Assembly (NCBI RefSeq): GCF_001421765.1
Contig: NZ_LMLA01000008.1
Coordinates: forward strand, 124,906-188,905
DNA: 64,000 nt
Direction: 5' to 3'
Source: Sphingomonas sp. Leaf32
Lineage (GTDB): Bacteria > Pseudomonadota > Alphaproteobacteria > Sphingomonadales > Sphingomonadaceae
Part shown: positions 9,368-17,462 of the stretch, in pieces
Numbering within the stretch: position 1 is the stretch's first letter
Layout of the letters: the number at the start of each line of letters is the position of its first letter
Notes under the pieces: model-generated
What the model was told of the DNA's origin: nothing
Databases searched by the model: none
What the model saw: only the letters and a program-made list of their open reading frames with translations
Program-made: the position numbers and the translations under genes

Positions 9368-10294
9368 ATGGTGAGGAAGCAAGCCGTGGAGCATCACATC
9401 ATTCGCCGGGGCGAGAGCCTGTCCGCGATCGCAGCCCGCTTCGGTACGACCTGGGAAACCTTGGCGCGGGCGAACGGATTGAGCAATCCGGACCGGCTGA
9501 GAGTTGGACAGAGGCTGATGATACCCGGTCGTTCCAATGCCGCGACATCGCCCGCCCGTGCCACTGCCGGACGCGTCAGGTCCGCGCCGACACTTGTTGA
9601 AGCGCCGCGCACGCCGCCCCCTTCCGCGGCCCCGGCCGCAACGGCGCCCGGACCCGGCAACGGGATCGCCGGCGGCGTGACCGAGGCCGAGTTGCGGGCG
9701 ATCATGCCGAATGCAGGTACGCGGGCGGGACGCTATCTTGCGCCGTTAAACGCGGCGATGCAGCTTCACAGCATCAACACCACGACGCGGCGGGCTGCGT
9801 TTCTGGCGCAGATCAGCGTCGAAAGCGGACAGTTGCACAATGTCGTCGAGAATCTGAACTATTCGGCGTCGCGGCTGCGCGTCGTATGGCCAAAGCGGTT
9901 CCGGAGCGACGAAATAGCCAGGAATTACGCCCACAATCCCGAAGCGCTTGCCAACAAGGTCTATGCCGACCGGCTGAGCAATGGCGACGAGGCGAGCGGC
10001 GATGGCTACCGCTATCGCGGTCGCGGGTTAATGCAGACGACAGGTCGTAGCAATTATCGTTCGGCCGGATTCGAAAACAACCCCGACGCGCTTGCCGACC
10101 CCACCACGGCAGCCGACAGTGCCGGGCGGTTCTGGGCAACCAACGGCCTGAACGCGCGTACGTCGACCGTCCTGTCCCGGCAGGCGTTCAACGGCGTGTC
10201 GCGGACGGTCAACGGCGGCGATCATGGGAGCGATGAACGATGGGCAGCATATCAACGGGCGTTAAGGGCATTGCAGCCGGCATCGGCGCAGTGA
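9368..10294 (+). CDS. LysM-GH19 peptidoglycan hydrolase (endolysin-like)
   Basis: 308 residues. A LysM domain at about 8-53 (HHIIRRGESLSAIAARFG) binds peptidoglycan. A Pro/Ala/Thr linker spans about 55-100 and a GH19 chitinase-like catalytic domain about 105-300. The likely acid is the Glu in AQISVESGQ, and YRYRGRGLMQTTGRSNY is the GH19 substrate-groove motif. No signal peptide precedes LysM, so export, if it occurs, needs a holin, a lysis event or another route. GH19 enzymes of this shape occur as phage endolysins and as toxins used against neighbours; no phage genes are nearby. The start was placed at the ATG just before LysM. Its 3' end overlaps the next gene by 55 bases. Confidence 0.87.
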   Translation: MVRKQAVEHHIIRRGESLSAIAARFGTTWETLARANGLSNPDRLRVGQRLMIPGRSNAATSPARATAGRVRSAPTLVEAPRTPPPSAAPAATAPGPGNGIAGGVTEAELRAIMPNAGTRAGRYLAPLNAAMQLHSINTTTRRAAFLAQISVESGQLHNVVENLNYSASRLRVVWPKRFRSDEIARNYAHNPEALANKVYADRLSNGDEASGDGYRYRGRGLMQTTGRSNYRSAGFENNPDALADPTTAADSAGRFWATNGLNARTSTVLSRQAFNGVSRTVNGGDHGSDERWAAYQRALRALQPASAQ

Positions 10295-10773
10295 TGGTTG
10301 TATCGACGGCGGTGGCGATGGGGCTTTCCCCCGCTACGCCGCCAGCGACGGCCAAGGTGCCACACGATCCCGACGCCGCTCTGTGTATGCCGGCCGAAAC
10401 GCCGCTGTTCACCTGCACGCTGGGCAGCCGCCGCGCCTCAGTCTGCCAGACGGGTGGGAAGGCAACTTATCGGTACGGACGTCCGGGGCGGATCGAATTG
10501 TCGTCGCAGCGGCTGACGCTGGCGAAGCGGAGCTTTTCCGGTGGTGGCGAAACCCAGATTACCGCGACGAACAACGGATATTCCTACACGATGTTCGATC
10601 GCACGACGCGTACCGCGTTCGGTGCGGACGGACGCAACGATCCGAAATCGGAAACCGGCCTGGTCGTCCGACAGGGCAGCAAGCGATTGTCGTCACGCAT
10701 CTGCGACAACGATACGCCGATCTCGTCCCGGTCGCGGGGGATCATTCCGGCTGGATCGTTCGTCCCGCATTAA
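10240..10773 (+). CDS. small exported Cys-containing protein overlapping the GH19 gene
   Basis: 177 residues. A hydrophobic segment at about 8-28 (IAAGIGAVMVVSTAVAMG) is a signal peptide or anchor. The exported part has four cysteines, including CMPAETPLFTC and SVCQTGG, then YRYGRPGRIEL and a NNGYSYTMFD strand. This layout recalls a widespread family of small uncharacterised Gram-negative periplasmic proteins with a LFxC...SVC...YRFG pattern. The gene starts 55 bases inside the GH19 gene in another frame, so the two are almost certainly co-expressed. An immunity or inhibitor role towards the lytic enzyme is an inference only. The function is unknown. Confidence 0.7.
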   Translation: MGSISTGVKGIAAGIGAVMVVSTAVAMGLSPATPPATAKVPHDPDAALCMPAETPLFTCTLGSRRASVCQTGGKATYRYGRPGRIELSSQRLTLAKRSFSGGGETQITATNNGYSYTMFDRTTRTAFGADGRNDPKSETGLVVRQGSKRLSSRICDNDTPISSRSRGIIPAGSFVPH

Positions 10774-10789
10774 GCGGGCGTAACGACGG

Positions 10790-11143
10790 CTATCCCAAGT
10801 CGTTCAACGCCTTTTCGACCGCGTCCATCGTGAACGGCTTCGACAGGACCGGGCGGTCGCGGTGGGCGGGTTCGATCGTGTCGCCGGAACCACCGGTCGC
10901 CAGCACGAACGGAATGCCCGCCGCCGCCAGCCTGTCCGCGACCGGCCAGCTCTTTTCCCCGCCACGCAGGTGCACGTCGAGGATCGCGCCGTCGATGCCG
11001 CCCTTGTCAATCGCCGAGACGGCGGCGGCCACGCTGTCGGCGGTGCCGGCGACGGTGTGGCCCAGCATGTCGAGGAAATCCTCGAGCATCATGGCGATCA
11101 GGGGTTCGTCCTCGACCAGGAGGATACGCGCAGGCGAGGTCAT
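10790..11143 (-). CDS. single-domain response regulator (receiver only)
   Basis: 117 residues forming one receiver domain and nothing else. ARILLVEDEPLIA carries the acidic pair that binds Mg2+, Asp56 in AILDVHL is the phospho-acceptor, and LSKPF supplies the conserved Lys. There is no output domain, so it should act by binding a partner or by passing phosphate on, like DivK- or CheY-type proteins. It lies 56 bases downstream of cckA on the same strand, so both may be transcribed together, but a role in the CckA relay is only inferred from position. Confidence 0.85.
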   Translation of the reverse strand: MTSPARILLVEDEPLIAMMLEDFLDMLGHTVAGTADSVAAAVSAIDKGGIDGAILDVHLRGGEKSWPVADRLAAAGIPFVLATGGSGDTIEPAHRDRPVLSKPFTMDAVEKALNDLG

Positions 11144-11199
11144 GTCGGCGGGTCCTTAGCGGTCAAAGCAGGAACACCGCAACCGATTTCGTGGTCCGT

Positions 11200-13587
11200 T
11201 CAGGACTTTGCGAGTGCATCGCGCGCCGCGGTGGCCAGTTGCTGCACCGAAAAGGGCTTCGGCAGGAAGGAAACCTGATCCAGATCAATCGACCGTCGCA
11301 ACTGTTCCTCGGCATAGCCCGACATGAACAGGATCGGCAGCGTGGGATAGACTTTGCGGACATGGCCGACCATAGTCGGACCGTCCATCGTCGGCATGAC
11401 CACGTCGGAGATCAGCAGGTCGATGTGCGGCCGGTCGGCGAGCAGCTCCAGCGCCGCCTCGCCATGTTCGGCGGTCATCACGGTATAGCCCTGCCGCGTC
11501 AGCGCGCGTTCGGCGATGGCGCGGACCATGTCCTCGTCCTCGACCAGCAGGATCGTGCCGCTGCCCCAGGCGGGTTCGGCCGGTTCGCTCTTCAGTTTTG
11601 GATTGGTGCCCAAACGCGGCGGCTCGGCGGCGGCGGCGTGGACCGGCAGGTGGATGGTGAAGATCGACCCCTGACCGGCGCGCGATTCGGCAAAGATATA
11701 GCCGCCCGACTGCTTGATGATGCCATAGACGGTGGAGAGGCCCAGACCGGTGCCCTTGCCCACTTCCTTGGTCGTGAAGAACGGCTCGAAAATCTTCGGC
11801 AGCACGTCGGCGGGGATGCCGGTGCCGGTGTCGGACACTTTCAGCGTCACATAGTCGCCGACCGGCAGGACGTCGTCGTCCATCGCGCGGACTTCCTGCG
11901 CGCTGGTCGCCAGCGTCTCGATCGTGAGCACGCTGCCCCGCCCGCCCTGCGCCAGCATCGCATCGCGGGCATTGACCGCGAGGTTGACGACGACCTGTTC
12001 GAGCTGCCCCGGATCGGCGCGCACGGAGCCGAGGCCACGGCCATGATTGACGACCAGCTGCACGGTTTCACCGAGGAGGCGCTTGAGGAGGTTCGACACC
12101 TCCGAAATGACGTCGGGCAACTGCAGCACCTGCGGGCGCAGCGTCTGCTGGCGGGAGAAGGCGAGCAGCTGGCGCGTCAGGCTGGCGGCGCGGTTCGAAT
12201 TGGCACGGATCTGCTGGATGTCGTCATAGTCGCTGTCGCCGGGCGCATGGCGCATCAGCATCAGGTCGCAATGGCCGATGATCGCGGTCAGGATGTTGTT
12301 GAAATCATGCGCGACGCCGCCGGCGAGTTGCCCGACCGCCTGCATCTTGGTCGCCTGCGCCACCTGTCGCTTCAGCTTGCCCTCCTCGCCCGTATCGCGC
12401 AGCGACAGGACGACGGCGGCCTCGCCCAGCCCGCGCGCACCGGCGATCGACAGGGCGATGGGTTCGTCGGAACGGTCGTTCAGGCGGACGGCCATGTCCG
12501 CGCTGTGCTGCGCGCCGCCTGCGAAACGGCGGACGGCATCGGCCAGCGCAGCCTTGTCCTCGCGCACCACCAGGTCGCCGGGATAGAGCGGCGGGGCGAC
12601 GGGGTTGACGCCGGTCGCGCGAACGAAGGCGTCGTTCATGTGCAGGAAGCGGCCGTCGCGGTCGACCAGCGCCATGCCGACCGGCAGCAGCGAGACGAGC
12701 GCGCGGACCTGTGCCGCCGAACCGGGCGCGGCGATCGGCATCAGGCCGACCGGCGCCTCTTCCTCGTCCAGCATCGCGACCAGCATCGGGCCGGCGGGAT
12801 CGTCGACGAACGGCACCTGCACGATGCGCAACGGGTCGCCGCCCAGCCCCTCGCGTTCGAAGCGGACCCGGCCGCGATTGTCGGTGACGAGGAAACGGGC
12901 GAAGTCGCGCCCTTCGATCGCGGCGTCCTCGTTGCCGACGGCGCGGGCGCGGAACACGCGGTTGGCGGCGCGGATGCGGCCATCGGCGCTGAGCAGCGCG
13001 ACCATTACGCCTGCCGTGCCCAGCCGCTCGCCCGCGTCACCCGCGATCATCGCCCGCATCGTCACCGCCTCGGCGATCGCCTGCCCGCCTTCGAAGCGCC
13101 AGACGAGCATCGATTCGCCGGCGCGGGCCAGCGTCGCCATGACGGGCGCATCGCCCTGTCGCACCGTCACCTTCGCATCGCCGTCGCGCCATGCCGTCCG
13201 CGCCGCTCCCGCCAATGCGCCGGCATCGACACCATCGCCCAGCACGCCCGGCGGGGTGGGATAGCCGCCGAACAGCGCGGCATAGCGGTCGTTGGCGCAG
13301 ACCAGCCGTCCCGCACGGTCGGTGACCGCCAGCGCGTGCGGGCTGACCGACGCGATGGTCTGGGCCAGCGACCAGTCGATCACCGGCTCCGCCGCCTCGG
13401 CCGTTCCGGTCCAGTGACGAACGCCCAGCGCCACGCCGGCAAGCACGATCGCCGCCGCGACGAAACCGATCGCGACGGGGATGCTGCCGAGCGTCCACAG
13501 AATGAGCGCCGCCGCGACACCCCCGGCGACCAGCGCGATGGCGAGCGGCAGGACCGGCGACGAGGCGGACGGAGATTTCGAGAGCAT
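11200..13587 (-). CDS. cckA: CckA-type hybrid cell-cycle histidine kinase
   Basis: 795 residues. Two N-terminal membrane helices (about 11-57) are followed by PAS-like regions (about 70-400), the dimerisation domain with His427 in [10 protein letters not shown], an ATPase domain ([22 protein letters not shown]) and a C-terminal receiver with Asp728 in LLISDVVMP. The stretch around the phospho-histidine, with [17 protein letters not shown] and [12 protein letters not shown], is the hallmark of CckA, which phosphorylates ChpT and through it CtrA and CpdR in alphaproteobacteria. In sphingomonads this pathway controls motility, stress and gene-transfer functions more than essential division. The start is the first ATG before the membrane helices. 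Confidence 0.93.
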   Translation of the reverse strand: MLSKSPSASSPVLPLAIALVAGGVAAALILWTLGSIPVAIGFVAAAIVLAGVALGVRHWTGTAEAAEPVIDWSLAQTIASVSPHALAVTDRAGRLVCANDRYAALFGGYPTPPGVLGDGVDAGALAGAARTAWRDGDAKVTVRQGDAPVMATLARAGESMLVWRFEGGQAIAEAVTMRAMIAGDAGERLGTAGVMVALLSADGRIRAANRVFRARAVGNEDAAIEGRDFARFLVTDNRGRVRFEREGLGGDPLRIVQVPFVDDPAGPMLVAMLDEEEAPVGLMPIAAPGSAAQVRALVSLLPVGMALVDRDGRFLHMNDAFVRATGVNPVAPPLYPGDLVVREDKAALADAVRRFAGGAQHSADMAVRLNDRSDEPIALSIAGARGLGEAAVVLSLRDTGEEGKLKRQVAQATKMQAVGQLAGGVAHDFNNILTAIIGHCDLMLMRHAPGDSDYDDIQQIRANSNRAASLTRQLLAFSRQQTLRPQVLQLPDVISEVSNLLKRLLGETVQLVVNHGRGLGSVRADPGQLEQVVVNLAVNARDAMLAQGGRGSVLTIETLATSAQEVRAMDDDVLPVGDYVTLKVSDTGTGIPADVLPKIFEPFFTTKEVGKGTGLGLSTVYGIIKQSGGYIFAESRAGQGSIFTIHLPVHAAAAEPPRLGTNPKLKSEPAEPAWGSGTILLVEDEDMVRAIAERALTRQGYTVMTAEHGEAALELLADRPHIDLLISDVVMPTMDGPTMVGHVRKVYPTLPILFMSGYAEEQLRRSIDLDQVSFLPKPFSVQQLATAARDALAKS

Positions 13588-13682
13588 GTCGAAGCTGTTG
13601 GGGTGGTTCGGGGGGCGACGTCAAGCGGTGGCGCCACTCGTCCGGGCGCGGGAAGCAACCGGGCCGGCCTCCGACGATCCAC

Positions 13683-13777
13683 GTCGTTCCCGCGAAGGCG
13701 GGAATCCATACACGCCGACGATCATGGTTTAGTAGCAGCGTTGGCGGCTATGGGTTCCCGCCTTCGCGGGAATGACG
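13683..13777. repeat. pair of inverted 28-bp palindromic REP-like repeats
   Basis: One copy (13683-13710) and an inverted copy (13750-13777) share the palindromic core TTCCCGCGAAGGCGGGAA and differ at two positions. They face each other across 39 bases between cckA and the M13 peptidase gene. A third copy lies at 23694-23721 and a diverged one at 63125-63150. Confidence 0.8.
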
Positions 13778-13807
13778 AAAAAGGGCGCCGAAGTGATCCG
13801 GCGCCCC
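13778..13807 (-). terminator. intrinsic terminator of the M13 peptidase gene
   Basis: On the minus strand GGGGCGCCGG pairs with CGGCGCCC and is followed by TTTTT. It begins eight bases after the stop codon. It abuts the REP-like repeat. Confidence 0.8.
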
Positions 13808-13814
13808 TTGCCGC

Positions 13815-15878
13815 TTACCAGATACGCACGCGCTGTTCGGGCGACAGGAACAGATATTCGCCCATCGCCGGCTTGTAGCCCTGATACCACGGGTCGAGGT
13901 TACGGACGACCCAGGCGCGCTGTTCGGACGGGCTGTGCGGATCGGTCAGCAGCCGCTGGCGCAGGTTCGCCTCGCGGTAGCTGCGCCGCCAGACCTGTGC
14001 CCAGCCGAGGTAGAAGCGCTGTTCGGGGCCGAAGCCGTCGATCACCTTCCGGTCGTTCGGATAGGCATGGGTATAGGCGTCCCACGCGGCGGTCAGGCCG
14101 GCGAGGTCGGCGATGTTCTCGCCCAGCGTCAGTTCGCCCTTCACGTGCAGGCCCGGCAGCGGCTCATAGGCGTCATATTGCTTGACCAGCGCGGCCGTGC
14201 GCTCCTCGAACCGCTTCACGTCCTCGGCCGTCCACCAGTCGGTCAGGCTGCCGTTGACGTCGTATTTGCGGCCCTGATCGTCGAAATGGTGGCTGATCTC
14301 GTGCCCGATCACCGCGCCGATCGCGCCGTAATTGACCGCCGGATCGGCGTTGGGATCGAAGAAGGGCGGTTGCAGGATCGCGGCGGGGAACACGATTTCG
14401 TTCATCACCGGGTTCGCATAGGCGTTCACGGTCATGGGGGTCATGAACCATTCCCACTTCTGGATCGGCTTGCCCAGATGCTGCACATTGTAGCGCTGCT
14501 GCCACTGGTTCGCGCGCAGCATGTTGCCGAACGCATCGCCCGGCGTGATCGTCAGGTCGGTCATGTCGCGCCACTGGTCGGGATAGCCGATCTTGGGCGT
14601 AAAGGCGGCGAGCTTGGCACGCGCCTTCGCCTTGGTTTCCGGCGCCATCCAGTCGAGATTGTCGATCCGGCGGCCCATCGCCTCGGTCACGTTGCGCACC
14701 AGTTCGTCCGCCGCCGCCTTGGTCGCGGGCGGGAAGAATTTGGCGACATAAGCCTTGCTGACGTCGTCGGCGACCGCATCCGACGTGAAGTCGACCGCGC
14801 GCTTCCAGCGTTCTTCCTGCTGCGGCGTGCCCGACAGGACGGTGCCGAAGAAGGCGAAGCTTTCCTTATCGAATGTCTGCGGCAGAACGCTGGCGAAGGT
14901 GTCGAGCGAGCGGACCAGCAGCTGGTCCTTCAGCACGCCGATCGGCGCGGCGCCGATGACCTTCGCCATGCCAGCGAACGCGCTCGGCTGCGCGACGATC
15001 ACATCGGTCGTGTTCGCGCCCAGACCCCGGAAATAGGTCGCGAAGTCGAAGCCCGGCGCGCGGCGCTGGAGGTCCGCGACCGACATCTTGTTATAGGTCT
15101 TGTTCGCATCGCGGCTTTCGATCCGCGTCCAGTGCGCCCTGGCGATCTGCGTTTCGAAGGCGACCACGGCGGCGGCACGGGCGGCCGCGTTCGGCTCGCC
15201 GGCCAGCGTCAGCATCTTGGCCAGGTGCGCCTGATAGGCTTTGCGCTGTTCGACCAGCTTGGCGTCGGTCGACAGATAATAGTCGCGGTCGGGCATCCCC
15301 AACCCGCCCTGCGACGTTTGCAGCGCATAGACGGTCGGCTGCTTGTCGTCCGGGCCGACATAGGCACCGAAGGGCGCGCCGACGCCGGCCTGCGACGCCT
15401 TGGCCGTCAGCGCGGCATAGCCGGCCTTCGACGACAGGCCCTTGATCTCGTTCAGCCACGGCTGGATCGGGGCCAGCCCCTTCGCCTCGATCGCCGCCTG
15501 ATCGAGATAGGTGGCATAGGCCACGCCGATCTTCGAATTGGGATCGCCCTTCGCCGCATCGAGCAGCTCGCGGGTGCGCGTCTTCGACAGGTCGTCGAGT
15601 GCGGTGAACATGCCGTAGTTCGATTTGTCGGCCGGGATCGGCGTGATCTTTTCCCAGTTGCCGTTGGCGTATTTGTAGAAATTGTCGCCCGCCTTCACGC
15701 TGCGGTCCATGCCGGCGACGTCGAAGCCGAAATCGCCGATCTCGGGCTTGGGTGCCGGGGCGGCGGTTTCGGTCACCGGTATGGGATCGGCATTGCCCGT
15801 TTGCGGTGGCGGCGTGGTGGCGCAGGCCGACAGGGCGGACGCCGCGAGCAGGGTGGTGAGGACGAAACTACGCCGCAT
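13815..15878 (-). CDS. M13-family (neprilysin-like) zinc metallopeptidase lipoprotein
   Basis: 687 residues, normal for bacterial PepO-like enzymes. The N-terminus MRRSFVLTTLLAASALSACATT is a lipoprotein signal with lipobox LSAC, so the protein is anchored in the envelope facing the periplasm. The zinc site is HEISH at residues 526-530, with the third ligand Glu in GENIADLAG and the substrate-binding NAYANP upstream. M13 enzymes cut short peptides. The start at 15878 is preferred over one 14 residues upstream because only it places a signal peptide at the N-terminus. The gene stands alone and ends in an intrinsic terminator. Confidence 0.92.
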   Translation of the reverse strand: MRRSFVLTTLLAASALSACATTPPPQTGNADPIPVTETAAPAPKPEIGDFGFDVAGMDRSVKAGDNFYKYANGNWEKITPIPADKSNYGMFTALDDLSKTRTRELLDAAKGDPNSKIGVAYATYLDQAAIEAKGLAPIQPWLNEIKGLSSKAGYAALTAKASQAGVGAPFGAYVGPDDKQPTVYALQTSQGGLGMPDRDYYLSTDAKLVEQRKAYQAHLAKMLTLAGEPNAAARAAAVVAFETQIARAHWTRIESRDANKTYNKMSVADLQRRAPGFDFATYFRGLGANTTDVIVAQPSAFAGMAKVIGAAPIGVLKDQLLVRSLDTFASVLPQTFDKESFAFFGTVLSGTPQQEERWKRAVDFTSDAVADDVSKAYVAKFFPPATKAAADELVRNVTEAMGRRIDNLDWMAPETKAKARAKLAAFTPKIGYPDQWRDMTDLTITPGDAFGNMLRANQWQQRYNVQHLGKPIQKWEWFMTPMTVNAYANPVMNEIVFPAAILQPPFFDPNADPAVNYGAIGAVIGHEISHHFDDQGRKYDVNGSLTDWWTAEDVKRFEERTAALVKQYDAYEPLPGLHVKGELTLGENIADLAGLTAAWDAYTHAYPNDRKVIDGFGPEQRFYLGWAQVWRRSYREANLRQRLLTDPHSPSEQRAWVVRNLDPWYQGYKPAMGEYLFLSPEQRVRIW

Positions 15879-16101
15879 CGAATAAGCCTTTTCGTATCGG
15901 GTGATACGGCAATGCTGCACCCGGGCTTATCGATCGTCAATATCTAGCTTTGCCCTCCCCTTCCGCCACCCGCTTGCTTCGAGCGCAGGTTCGAGCCTGT
16001 CGAGAAAGGGGTGCCGCAAACACGGTGTTCTCGACAGACGCTTCTCGACAAGCTCGAAGCTGCTCGAACCGAACGGGAAGGAGGGTGCACCTGCCTCATC
16101 A

Positions 16102-16214
16102 CCGTTCGTCCTGAGTAGCCATTGAGCTTGTCGAAATGGCGTATCGAAGGACCGTTGCCACCCGTGCTTCGGTACGGGTCTTCGACAAGCTCAGCCCCTA
16201 CTCAGCACAAACGG
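16102..16214. repeat. MITE-like repeat copy 1, with terminal inverted repeats
   Basis: The element starts CCGTTCGTCCTGAGTAG and ends CTACTCAGCACAAACGG, which are inverted copies with two mismatches. Inside are GAGCTTGTCGAA and its complement TTCGACAAGCTC. A second copy with the same ends lies at 27161-27327. Looser CTTGTCGAA-type pieces continue upstream to about 15975. This repeat fills most of the gap between the M13 and DUF2062 genes. Confidence 0.75.
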
Positions 16215-16224
16215 TTGGGGTGAT

Positions 16225-16803
16225 TCAGGACCGCACCCCATGCCCGCGGCGCTTCCACTTCGCCCCGATCCACCACCGCCAGCCGAGCGCGGCCACCGCA
16301 TAGCCCAGCACCGCGCCGATCACCGAACAGACGACCATGCCGAGCGCGGTCGCCGGCCCGACCTCCGCCACCAGCCATTCGAGCCAGCCCGGCGGCGTCG
16401 CCACCGCATTGCCGATCGGGTCGCCCGGCACGACGCGGTCGAGGTGCAGCAGCCATGCCCCGACCTTATAGTACAGGATGAACAGCAAAGGCGTGGTAAT
16501 CGGGTTGGTGAAGAAGGTGGTGAGCGCCGCGGCGGGCACGTTGGCGCGCAGGGGTAGCGCGAGGACGGCCGACGCCGGGATTTGCCCGAGCGGGATCAGG
16601 ATGCCGGTGAACATGCCCAACGCCACCCCGCGCGGCACCGACCGCCGGGTGAAGCGCCACAGTTCGGGGGCGAGGACCCGATGCGCGACCGGGCGCAGGA
16701 AGCGGTTCGCCTCCATCGATTCCCGCGTCGGCAGGTTGGCGCGAATCCAGCGCAGCGCGCGGGCGCCCAGCCGCCGGTCGTCATCGCCCTGCGGGTCAGC
16801 CAC
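16225..16803 (-). CDS. DUF2062 membrane protein
   Basis: About 192 residues from a GTG at 16803. The DUF2062 pattern is clear: [21 protein letters not shown], then [21 protein letters not shown] and a final helix pair ([19 protein letters not shown]). Three to four membrane helices place it in the inner membrane. The family has no settled function. The GTG at 16803 overlaps the smpB stop by eight bases, which suggests translational coupling; another in-frame GTG at 16830 would lengthen it by nine residues. The C-terminal tail is basic. Confidence 0.82.
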   Translation of the reverse strand: MADPQGDDDRRLGARALRWIRANLPTRESMEANRFLRPVAHRVLAPELWRFTRRSVPRGVALGMFTGILIPLGQIPASAVLALPLRANVPAAALTTFFTNPITTPLLFILYYKVGAWLLHLDRVVPGDPIGNAVATPPGWLEWLVAEVGPATALGMVVCSVIGAVLGYAVAALGWRWWIGAKWKRRGHGVRS

Positions 16804-17278
16804 GGTCGCGGAGCAACCTTCCCTGTTCACGCTTCCAGTCCCGTTCCTTGATGTGCTCGCGCTTGTCGTGGGTCTTGCGCCCCTTGGCCAATGCCAGTTC
16901 GACCTTCGCCCGCCCCTTGCCGTTGAAATACACCGACAGCGCGACCAGCGTCATGCCGTCGCGCGCCACCGCACCGTGCATCTTGTTTATCTCGCGTTCG
17001 TGAAGCAGCAGTTTACGCGGGCGGCGCGGTTCGTGGTTGAAGCGGTTGCCGTGGCTGAATTCGGGCACGTTCGAATTGATGAGCCACACCTGCCCGTCGC
17101 GGACATCGGCATAGCTTTCGGCGATCGATCCCTCGCCGAAGCGCAGCGACTTCACCTCGGTGCCGGTCAGAGCGATGCCGGCCTCGTACACCGTGTCGAT
17201 TTCGTAATCGAACCGCGCACGGCGGTTTTCGGCGACGATCTTCTTCTTATCGAACAATTGGGGGCGCGGACGGCTCAT
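16796..17278 (-). CDS. smpB: SsrA-binding protein SmpB
   Basis: 160 residues, typical for SmpB, which binds tmRNA and brings it to stalled ribosomes for trans-translation. The OB-fold core starts [17 protein letters not shown] and contains [10 protein letters not shown] and [13 protein letters not shown]; the basic C-terminal tail [20 protein letters not shown] enters the mRNA channel. The ATG at 17278 (MSRPRPQLF) fits family length; an alternative ATG lies twelve bases upstream. The frame continues further upstream through a GC-rich repeat, which is not coding. It is coupled to the DUF2062 gene downstream. Confidence 0.95.
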   Translation of the reverse strand: MSRPRPQLFDKKKIVAENRRARFDYEIDTVYEAGIALTGTEVKSLRFGEGSIAESYADVRDGQVWLINSNVPEFSHGNRFNHEPRRPRKLLLHEREINKMHGAVARDGMTLVALSVYFNGKGRAKVELALAKGRKTHDKREHIKERDWKREQGRLLRDRG

Positions 17279-17326
17279 GGGCAGCGACATAGGGTGTCGG
17301 GGGCGTGGAGGGAAGCGGGTGGAAGA

Positions 17327-17462
17327 AATCCTCCCCGGCACGGGGAGGGGGACCAGCGCAGCTGGTGGAGGGGGCGGTCCGCAAACGCTGCCGTTCCGGT
17401 TGGAGAGGCCCCCCTCCACCACCGCTGCGCGGCGGTCCCCCTCCCCGTGCCGGGGAGGATTT
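17327..17462. repeat. large inverted repeat with about 50-base arms
   Basis: The left arm starts at 17327 (AATCCTCCCCGGCACGGGG) and the right arm ends at 17462 with the complement; the arms match over about 50 bases except at a short central patch, around a loop of roughly 35 bases. It lies exactly between the hybrid-kinase stop and smpB. As RNA it would fold into a long hairpin and could terminate or protect the kinase transcript. Similar CCTCCCCGGCACGGGGAGG repeats are common in alphaproteobacteria. Confidence 0.75.

Noticed and set aside
11191..13878. Open frame of 895 codons on the plus strand across cckA
   Set aside because: It has no recognisable domain; the minus strand has the complete CckA layout.
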